Below, one piece after another: positions 35,001 through 44,263 of a stretch of 64,000 nt of DNA. Within the stretch, counting starts at the first letter, position 1, and each line of letters starts with the position of its first letter. The notes below the pieces were generated by a model. That model did no database searches, was not told the DNA's origin, and saw nothing but the letters and a program-made list of their open reading frames with translations. Origin of the DNA: Hortaea werneckii (lineage: Eukaryota > Ascomycota > Dothideomycetes > Mycosphaerellales > Teratosphaeriaceae). The stretch is from contig JBAOKB010000074.1 of NCBI GenBank assembly GCA_037044905.1, forward strand, positions 744,001 to 808,000, written 5' to 3'. Both the position numbers and the translations under genes were made by a program.

Positions 35001-35420
35001 TGTTACGAACACTATATACCGGAGGAGTATATGTTAGTATGCTTAGTGGAGAACTAAGGCACGGGACAGAGCAAGAAAGGTCACGTGACAAGAGTCACGG
35101 GAAATGCTTAGTAGCGCTTAGTACTTAGTTACGACTAAGCAAAGGGGAGCAAGAGAGTAGCGATTAGTAGTGCTTAGTACTTAGGATTAGCGGAGCACGA
35201 CTAAGCAACGGAGCACGTTACATGAAGACACGAATCTCTTATGTATATAACTAGGCACGTTTCTCGTTAGGAGTTCGTGTGTTAAACTTATGTTGCAATC
35301 CGACTGTTAGGTAGAGAACTAACAGCCTTGTTATAATTAGTTATCCTACAACCTAGTTGTCTTGACACATTTGTTCTAAAGAGCTCTAAACCCGTAACAC
35401 TACTTTATAGGGTCGCAATA
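35001..35420 (+). repeat. 5' LTR, subfamily C (copy 5)
   Basis: 420 bp, TGTTACGAACACTATATACC to GTCGCAATA (RIPed CAACA). Contains TCACGTGA near 35091-35098 and GCTTAGT repeats in U3. Partner of 41481-41900. Confidence 0.93.
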
Positions 35421-35459
35421 CTTTAAACACCCTTAAGGAACTCTGTACCTTAGACAACA

Positions 35460-38400
35460 ATAGCTCCATCCGAGAACCGAGACACTAGCGTCTAGCAGCG
35501 CACTAACGACAACAATATCAAAGTCGCCAAACCGGACTATTACTATAGCGATCGTTCGAAGCTCGACGACTAGCTTAACCAAATAGCACTTTACTTTCGT
35601 TTCGAAAACATTACTTAGGATCCCAAGAAGACTTTACTTGTATCCTCTTATCTTCGAGGACAAGTCTAACAATAGATTCGGCCTAGGTTGCACGAAGTCC
35701 TATACTAAAACATCGACCCTAAACGAATCTTTAATAGTTGGGACAACTATGTCAAAGCTATTCGAAACATCTACGGATTAAGTAACGAAAAACAAGTCGC
35801 CATCCGAGTCATCTAACACTTGAAACAAAAGACGTCTACTTCTTAGTACACCGCCAAATTTAGGGAGTATTTAGGCAAGACTAGATAGGATGATTAAGCC
35901 TTACTTACTATGTACTATACTGGACTTAAGGACGACGTTAAGGATAAACTCATGCGCTTAGGAGGATCTCACGACACTCTCGAATTAATGATTCAAGATG
36001 CTATCGAAATCGATAATAAGCTCTACGAGAGAAAGATAGAAAAACGCTATAATAGACAGTATCGCGGACGATCTGGCTACAACTCTACTAGCTAGACTAG
36101 AGGGTCTCGTCGCGATCCTAATGCTATGGAATTGGATATTATCTAACGCAAGCCGAAAGGGAAAGGTATGCGCGGAGTTAAGGGACAAGGGAAGTTCTAA
36201 GGGAACAGCAATAGAGGAAAGAAACGCGAAGGACCGGAGTGCTATAATTGCTACAAGATAGGGCATTACGCACGAGACTGCCGCGGACGAAAGGTGCGAC
36301 CGCAGGAGCAGCTCAATATAATGCTAGTAAAGGAACCCATCGACGGGTTAAACGATGGACGAGGCGCTTATAACGTATCGAAACTTGTTAAGGAACCGAA
36401 GACGGAACCAAACCATAAGGCTATGTATTAGACGGGTTGCTACGACGACTATTGCAAGACCTACGAATTAGATAAGCAAGCAAGTGGTTACTATCCTAAG
36501 AAGCCGCGCAAGGCTAGGATAGAATTCAACATAATAATATAGAGGCAGCTATTACAGCAGAAGAGAGACTTAGGAAATTCCTAGAGAGGAAGGTCTCTAC
36601 TACCATTTAATTAGGAGGACACAACTCTGCAAGAAAATACACCCCCCGAGCAGGAAGAAGAACTACTAGAGGAAGAAGAATCTCTACTAAACAACGATAC
36701 CGAACTAGAACTTACGGGACCAAACCTAGAACAACTACAAATGATTGTACCAACAGTCGCAGTAGTAGACGATAGCTTATCCGAGGAGGAGTACACCGAC
36801 GACGATGAACCCGATAACCTCGAACTATACCGTTTCGAAGTATTAGGGGCAGGGCTAGCTAAAAGAATAATCCTCTTTATCGCGAACCAACTCGAGAACG
36901 TGTTCCCTTAGATCTAAGGAAAGCGACGACTATATCCGATTAAATTCGACAACATGCTCGACTAATTAAGAGCCATGTTCTGGACCTATAGACTTGTTAA
37001 CGTAGACTACGACGCAGCAGTATACGTACTAGATCGACCACCAATTAGAAGCACGTTCTAACCCGATGGAAGCTACATTACACCTAATGGAATCCACATT
37101 CCAAGGAAGATTAGAGAACGAATCCGAATTGTTAAAGGACGACTCCATAAACTGCATCGGATCTAGGAAGCATATTAAGAAGACCTTATATCGTTGGAGG
37201 CAATAAGACACAAATTGACTAAGTTAGCAAGCTAATAGGAAATGAGACCTATAGGGCAACTAGTACAATTACTAATATAGAGAAACATGATACTAGGGCA
37301 TGTTAAAGCTACTGTTAAGGGACGGGTTAAAGTATCGATGACACAAGGAAAGGTTATCCTAGGACTACGACACGGACCCCTTAATTAGGAAGTCTGTCTC
37401 GAGGATGCCAACTTACTAGGATACTACTTAAAAAACGAAGGATCCCTACCGACAGGAGTAGTCGCTAGGAAGTAAACATTATCGAAGCTCCTACAGCATT
37501 AGTAGCACCGGTATTCCGTACCAAATGCATTGTTAATAGACACGCAACACAAGCTATAATCGATTCCGGAGCTAGCGGAAACTTTATATCGACTAGCTTT
37601 GTCTAGCGAAACGGGATCGCTACCCGACGAAAGAAAGACGGCGGATACGAGTTAATGGTCGTAGATAGATTATCCCTATCCGAAGTAGATAGCGAAATAA
37701 TGCCGCTAGTCCTAGCTATCTAACAGTACCACGAGACTATTAGCCTAGATATCGTTAACATAGCCGGTTACGATGTCGTAATAGGGACACCTTAGTTAGA
37801 AAAGCACAACCCTCTAATAGATTGGAGGAAAAGAGTACTTAAGTTTAAGCGATACAGTTGCGTTACCGACATCTACCCTACGTATCGATAGCGTGCGATA
37901 GTAGATAAGGAAAGACAGTTCTGTAAATTAGAACGTTAACCGATAACATACTCCGATAGAAATAGTAAGGAGATAGTCTCTATAGACACTAAGCTAGCCT
38001 AGCTAGGTTACAAGGTAAGAGATAAAGGGAGAACTAACGCACCTCTAGAGATCCCTAAAGAGTTTAAGAGATAGAAACCGCTCTTCTAGGAAGAGGAAGG
38101 ATTAGCCGCCTTACCTAGACATTAACCATAGGATCACCGAATACAACTTTAGCCTAGCAAAGATCCACTATAGGGGCTACTATACAGGTTATCCGAAAAA
38201 GAGCTCGAAGAGCAACGACGATAGCTAAAAGAAAAGAGCGATAAAGGATAGATAGAGAAATCCTAATCGCTAGCCGCTTTACTAGCAATGTTCGTTCCGA
38301 AAAAGGGAGGAAAACTACGAATAGTAATCGACTATCGACGACTTAACGAAGTTACGGTCAAGAACCAATATCTACTACCTAACATTAAGGAAATGCAGGA

Positions 38401-40849
38401 TCGACTTACTGGAGCAAACTAGTACTTAAAGATCGATCTACGAGACGCATTCTACGTAGTACGAATAGCTAAGGGAGAAGAATAGAAGACAGCTTTTAGA
38501 ACACGCTATGGACTCTATTAATTCCGAGTTATACTAATAGGACTTACGAATGCCCTAGCGACATGTTAGCAGCTCGTTAACGATGTATTACGAGACCTGC
38601 TTAACATTACCGTTATAGTGTATGTCGATAACATCCTAATCTTTACCTAAGGAAGCCGAGAACAATATACTAAAGATGTACGAGCAGTACTAGAACGACT
38701 TAGCATAGTAGACTTTAAGACCGTACCCGAAAAATGTAAATTCTACAAGAAGGAAATCGAATTCCTAGGATTTATTATTAACACTACTAGAATTAAGATG
38801 GACCCGAAGAAAATCCAATCTATTAAGGAATAGCCAACACCGAAGACTGTTACGGAAATCCAAGCCTTTCTAGGACTCGCAAACTACAATAGGAAGTTTG
38901 TCGAAGGATATTCCAAACTCGCAATCCTACTTACAAGCCTTACGAAAAAGGACACCAAGTTTGTGTAGACAGAGAAGCAGGAAAAGGTATTCCAATAACT
39001 TAAACAAGCATACACGAAATTACTAACACTTATACTATTCGATACGAAGAAACTAGTACAAGTCGAAACTAACGCATCCGATTTAGCAATAGGTGCTTAC
39101 CTTACTTAAGAACATAATGGCAAAAGACACCTAGTAGCGTATTACTTAAGAAAGATAACGCTAGCGGAACAGAACTACGAAATTTACGACAAAGAACTGT
39201 TAGCGATTGTTGTAACATTGCGACACTAGAGAGTCTACTACGAAGGAGCTACAGGACTAACGATATACACTAACTACAAGAACCTTTAATATTTTACAAC
39301 TACTAAGGATCTATCGCGTCGATAGTATAGATGGTTAGAGCTACTCGGACAATACAAGTTCGATATCTAGTATATACTAGGAAAAGACAATAGACGCGCA
39401 GATGCGCTAAGCAGAAGAAGCGACTACATAGAAGGCAAAGGGCAAAATTCGAAAGCAATGCTTAAAGTTAACAAGGATGGAAGCCTTACTATAAACACAT
39501 AGGAGTTCAATTATATACTCCGGGTTCTACGAGATAAACAAGAAGAATTCCCTATTAAACATAGGAAATACTAAGTTCTACCGGAAAAGGAACACGAATG
39601 TATTAAAGACTACTATAATAGCTAAACCACAGGATACCTAGGAATTACGAGGACAATCGACTTAATTAGACGGAACTTTGCTTTCCTATAGATACGGAAA
39701 AAGGTTACTAACTATATTAAACAATGCGATAGTTGCTAAAAGAACAAGGCATCACGATATGCGAAGTACGGCAATCTCTAATTCCGAGAACCTTCGGATA
39801 TACTATAGAGAGAAGTTACGATAGACTTTATTATTAAATTACTAGCATCTAAGGACCCGGCTACCGGAGTGATTTATAATTCAATACTTGTTATAGTAGA
39901 TACCTTAACCAAGTACGCACATTTTATACCGTGCAAGGAATTAATAATAGCTATAGAACTCGCATACCTCGTACTAGATAGGCTTATTAGACATTATGGA
40001 ATTCTAGAAAGCTTTATTACCGACAGGGATAAGTTGTTTACATTAAATTTCTGGAAATTACTTATAGGACAGATTGGAATTAGACACAAGCTATCTATAG
40101 CGTTCCACCTAGAGACAGATAGTTAGACTAAGAGAACGAATTAGTTACTCGAAGTATACTTACGGTACTACGTCAATTTTGCACAAGACAATTGGGTTGC
40201 TCTACTACTAATGGCACAATTAGCATTAAACAATAATGCATTAGAGACGACGAAGGAATCGCCATTTTTCCTTAATTATGGAAAAACACCTAACCTGTTT
40301 ATGGAACTAAGGACGTTAGTAAAGGCCAACAAAGCTATAGTAATAGCAGGAGAATTGCAAAAGGCGCATAGAACTGCCTAAGACGCAATCCGACACTCGC
40401 AACAGCGAATTTAGAAGCAGCGGTTTAAAGAATCAAAAACGGCACCTTAGCTTAAGAAGGGGGATAAGGTATATCTTCTAACGAAGAACCTAAAAACAAA
40501 GCGGAAAACGAAGAAACTAGATTACGTCAAAGTCGGACCATTTTTGATTGCCGAACAGAAAGGCGTAGTTAGCTACCGACTCGAACTTCTACTAGACGCC
40601 AAAATCCATCTAGTATTCCATGTATCCTTGTTAGAACCCGCACACCCTAACGCCACGCTGCAAACTACGTTCCATTACTAGGAACAAGAAGACGACGAAT
40701 ACGAAGTCGAAAGGATTATAGACTACGACAAGAAAAGTTAGCGATACCTCATTAAGTGGAAGGGATATCCTAGCGACGAAAACACATGGGAACTACTTAC
40801 TAATCTCAACTACTCGAAGATGCTACGCTAGTACTACCGACGTCGTTAA
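35460..40849 (+). pseudogene. gag-pol pseudogene of copy 5
   Basis: Start-codon remnant ATA at 35460-35462. The CCHC knuckle region lies near 36237-36284, the slippery AAAAAAC at 37430-37436, the protease DSGAS region near 37562, a RIPed YVDD (YVDN) near 38620, and integrase pieces near 39869-40126. The chromodomain (WKGY, NTWE) is near 40755-40800, and the stop is at 40847-40849. Many TAG/TAA codons at former Gln and Trp positions. The protease-RT linker TAG (38087-38089) matches the one in the intact copy. Confidence 0.88.
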
Positions 40850-40854
40850 GGAAA

Positions 40855-41405
40855 CCATTCCAAAAATCGTCCGTAGTACCCTCTAGGGCGTTCTAAGTAA
40901 GAGGGTTTAGGGCGAGATCGGGACTAGGGTCTTTAGGAGGGAAGTTAGGTAGTAACGTCTCTAGACCGTTCTCCTGTTGCTCTTAGAGCTCGATGTTCCG
41001 CTCCTTAACCGAAATGGCTTTACCCTCTTTAGTCTCTAGAGCATCTAGCTATTTCCGAAGACGTATCTCCTTCGATAAGGACCGGTTCGCCTCCGCCTAA
41101 GCTTCCACAACTCGTTACTAGGCTATTACAGCCTTAGTACGTGCGGACTCCATAGCCTTACGTAGGCGCTCCCGCTTACGGCGAAGACGAGAGAACTCGT
41201 TCTCGGTAACCTAAACATCGCATTCGGAGATGTTACGACGAACACAAGAAGCACACTTGCTAGACCGAATGTACACCTTGCAGACGCGACTAGATTATCG
41301 ACATTAGGAACATTTGCGAACCATGTCCAAAACCGAGCCGTTAGAGTCAATAAAGTTAAAGAGTTCGTAACGACGAGTAGTCGAGGATTTCTTTAATTTA
41401 GGTAT
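40855..41405 (-). pseudogene. Antisense six-cysteine ORF of copy 5 (RIPed)
   Basis: Opposite-strand frame between chromodomain and 3' LTR. The start is ATA at 41403-41405 (RIPed ATG), and an internal ATG lies at 41322-41324. Basic residues come early (KLKK, TTRR). The cysteines read C-x2-C-x6-C-x8-C-x2-C-x7-C with two RIP stops inside, again a fit to the Zn(II)2Cys6 spacing. A long Arg/Lys/Glu-rich, coiled-coil-like segment follows (RLRRKRERLRKA). The downstream limit is approximate. The open piece in another frame (41126-41350) is a shadow of this. Confidence 0.65.
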
Positions 41406-41480
41406 CGTTGTTTAGACAAAGGAAGGAAGACTAACCTAGAGAAATAAGCTCGGGACGAGCTAAACCTAGAGGGGGGATAG

Positions 41481-41900
41481 TGTTACGAACACTATATACC
41501 AGAGGAGTATATGTTAGTATACTTAGTAGAGAACTAAGGCACGGGACAGAGCAAGAAAGGTCACGTGACAAGAGTTACGGGAAATGCTTAGTAGCGCTTA
41601 GTGCTTAGTTACAACTAAGCAAAGGGGAGCAAGAGAGCAGCGATTAGTAGTACTTAGTACTTAGGATTAGCGGAGCACGACTAAGCAACGGAGCACGTTG
41701 TATAAAGACACGAATCTCTTATGTATATAACTAGGCACGTTTCTCGTTAGGAGTTCGTGTGTTAAACTTATGTTGCAATCCGACTGTTAGGTAGAGAACT
41801 AACAGCCTTGTTACAATTAGTTATCCTACAACCTAGTTGTCTTAACACATTTGTTCTAAAGAGCTCTAAACCCGTGACACTACTTCGTAGGGTCGTAACA
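41481..41900 (+). repeat. 3' LTR, subfamily C (copy 5)
   Basis: 420 bp, partner of 35001-35420, ending GTCGTAACA and followed by CTAGA. Differences between the two LTRs are mostly CA/TA and TG/TA. Confidence 0.93.
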
Positions 41901-42394
41901 CTAGACGGAAGCTAAAGAGTTAAGTAACATTGCTAAAGGACGGCTTATATTTTACTATATAATATAGGAGAGTACAACTTACTCGATAGGAAAATTTTAA
42001 GGTAAGAAGTATAATCTATTATTAGGTCGAGCAAAGGGTATATACTAATATAATATATAGTTAATTAAACTCTATAGGGATGTCTTTAAGACATATTACG
42101 ACAACGTCGCTATAATTACCTATATAAGCCTACTTAAACGTAATCTTTGTTATACTCGACCTACTCTTAAGAAGTTAAAGGTAAGTTTACTACTAAAGTT
42201 ACAAATATAGAGGATACTAATTTATACTCTACGAGTCTATATAGATTATAGATACCTCCCGTCTACTAAAGCTAACGGTACTTATATTACGATACGAAAC
42301 TTAGTAGCCGGCTAGCTAATAAGCTAGTTAGTTAAGACGGAAAAGTATATACTAAGTTAAATCTTATATTATAGGAGGTCGAATCTTATATTAC

Positions 42395-44263
42395 ATAGCT
42401 TAACTCGGTCCAAAATTTACTAAATAAAGCCAAAAGTTCACTTTTAAGCAGTCAAACTACACATTAGGGCTCTTTTTTTCCACATCACGGCTGAAACCTC
42501 ACATCACAGTGCAATTTGGGCAAAAAAAAGTCGAGTCCATGTAATCACAAAAGTTAGGCCTCCCCCGGGTGGGCTCGAACCACCAACCTTCCGGTTTTGC
42601 TTCCACTGGAGTGATAACAGCCGAACGCGCTAGCCAATTGCGCCACGGAGGATCTCCGGGACTCGATTTGAAGGAGAACAGGCTCTGAAAGCTTGTTGTT
42701 GAAGCTGCAAGTTCCAAAATTCAATTATATAATTTTTTCAAAAGCCGAGCCGATGCTCCGTTCGCTCGGCATCCGGGGCATATCCGTTGCTACTCTAAAC
42801 GGCGTCTGGTTCCTTCAAAAAATCGAGTCCAAAGGGTGCATATGGGGAGGAAGTTGGTACACGAGTGTAAGAATTTTTGTAGGCGGGATGGCTCTTTGTT
42901 ATGCTCGGCTGATGTATATTGTGCATCTTTACATCCATTGCTATGAGAGGAAATGATATGGCAGAGTAGAACGGACGGAAACGCCTCCTACATAATTTTT
43001 ATCCAAACACCCCTCCCCCCAATCCGCTGTCACATATATCTTTGTTTCTTTCCGTCTCATCCGGCTAACTTGAAAGGTATCTCGCACGAACAATCCAACT
43101 TCTGTGCTCCTATAAATCCCTCCATGACCCTCTTGAATTCTTAATCGCATATGAGAGAAGACACATTGTTGGAGGGAGGGACAACGACAGTCTCGATGGA
43201 TTGAAGAAGACATCCCACACGCATTTATTGGCGCTTGTGCAATTGTAAGTCCTTCTCTATCACTCTCCAATCTTAGATTGTATGAAAGAAGCCACGGGTT
43301 TTGGGAGGAGAGTAAAATTTGTACGATTGTCCGACCAAAGAGCATCCCCGAGCCAATTATGGGCGTCTATGCGACTACATAGCATCTTGCAGCCCTCGGC
43401 GGTCCTTCATTGCGCGTGGAAGAACACAAGATTGCATGAGACAAAGATCTCGATCAATCGATGGGTATCACATATACAAATGTAAGCACATGTACACCTA
43501 CACAGCCCTCTGAAATACTGTCAAACCCTGTATCGCACAAAGGAGAACACGGACTTGCGGAGTAGGACAAATGTACGATTCATCGATAGACTAGCATCTC
43601 GTACACGATGATTCTTGCCGGTGCAACTACGTAGCCCCTTGCGATCCCCTCTGACCCGGATTGTACATGGAAGAATACAGATTGGCAAAGGTCGGACACA
43701 AGGTTAAGCCATCGACTGACCGACATCCTCAACGCAACCAGCAACGCCCATGCAGCCGTAAAGCCTCTCGTAACAAACTCCAACCCCGAGCTGCACGTGG
43801 AAGAGCGCATTCCTCGGTTGGGAACAATCTGCCCAAGATCGAAGGAGGTTATCCCGTGCGCAAGCGTCTTCGCTGTGCAACCACAAGGCCCGTCCTAACC
43901 CTTCCTAACCCTTTCTAACCCTAGTCGCAGATTGAAGAACATGTTATTGCGAAAGTTGGACGACAATCCACTCGATGCAAAGGAGGTCAAAGGCAAGCAC
44001 ATCGGTTCGAGAGTATTGTCGACAACGAAGATTGCAAATAGATTTCAATCCCCTTGTCAGTAATGGTGCTCATCCGGTTAGCCCGCATTTGCGAGAAACG
44101 AAGTCAACGCGACGACGTCAGACCCCACAGATCGCGCTCGCACACTCGCGTCTCCCCCAGATTCGCGCGGCCTGGAAGTCTGTCGCCGATGACCATCATA
44201 CCTCTCATCTCTGCATCTTTGCTGATGACACTGCCAGTGTACAACCACTTCCAGTAGAATGCC
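42395..44263. other. Intergenic region between the repeat island and FAN1
   Basis: Composition changes abruptly from RIPed to normal at about 42390. Apart from tRNA-Asn I see no convincing gene; the open frames here are short, overlapping and lack motifs. At 43893-43923 there is a short run of three CCTAACCCTT-like units, similar to the fungal telomere repeat. The FAN1 promoter must lie in the right part. Confidence 0.6.
42560..42652 (-). tRNA. tRNA-Asn(GTT) with a 19-nt intron
   Basis: Folds as a cloverleaf on the minus strand: acceptor TCCTCCG pairs with CGGGGGA (one T-G pair). D stem GCGC/GCGC; anticodon stem TTCGG/CCGGA; T arm GGTGG-TTCGAGC-CCACC. The anticodon is GTT after CT. A 19-nt intron follows position 37, the standard place for tRNA introns. 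A T run (TTTT) follows the 3' end. The gene stands about 170 bp from the edge of the RIPed island and has normal composition. Confidence 0.9.

Larger units (their letters stand above)
35001..41900 (+). mobile_element. RIP-degraded gypsy chromovirus, copy 5
   Basis: Complete in length (6900 bp) with 420-bp LTRs at 35001-35420 and 41481-41900 and target duplication CTAGA (34996-35000 and 41901-41905). It has the same gene order as the intact copy but is full of RIP stops. The insertion interrupts a kinesin gene remnant. The LTR U3 is a third type (C), with repeated GCTTAGT motifs; the gag N-terminus matches copies 1 and 2. Confidence 0.94.
34430..42210 (+). pseudogene. RIPed kinesin motor-domain gene, split by copy 5
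   Basis: Plus-strand frame with TAG/TAA read as Gln: 34430-35000, then 41906-42210 after the inserted element. The order of kinesin landmarks is intact: NQQLF..IEPSI before the P-loop; P-loop region GLTNSGKSYTI (34526-34558, compare GQTGSGKTYTM); EVY before a LLAP segment (EIYNE..DLL); switch I region NKHSSRG (near 34874-34894, compare N..SSRSH); switch II region LDLLGSE (near 34953-34975, compare VDLAGSE). After the insertion come the ELSNI.KG segment and a terminal NVAIITYIS..T...LK segment. Copy 5 sits just after switch II. The whole motor is RIP-mutated, so it was once duplicated. It ends close to the island edge. Confidence 0.8.

Noticed and set aside
41126..41350. 74-codon minus-strand ORF in copy 5
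   Set aside because: Wrong frame; the conserved antisense frame with the six cysteines overlaps it and is interrupted by RIP stops.
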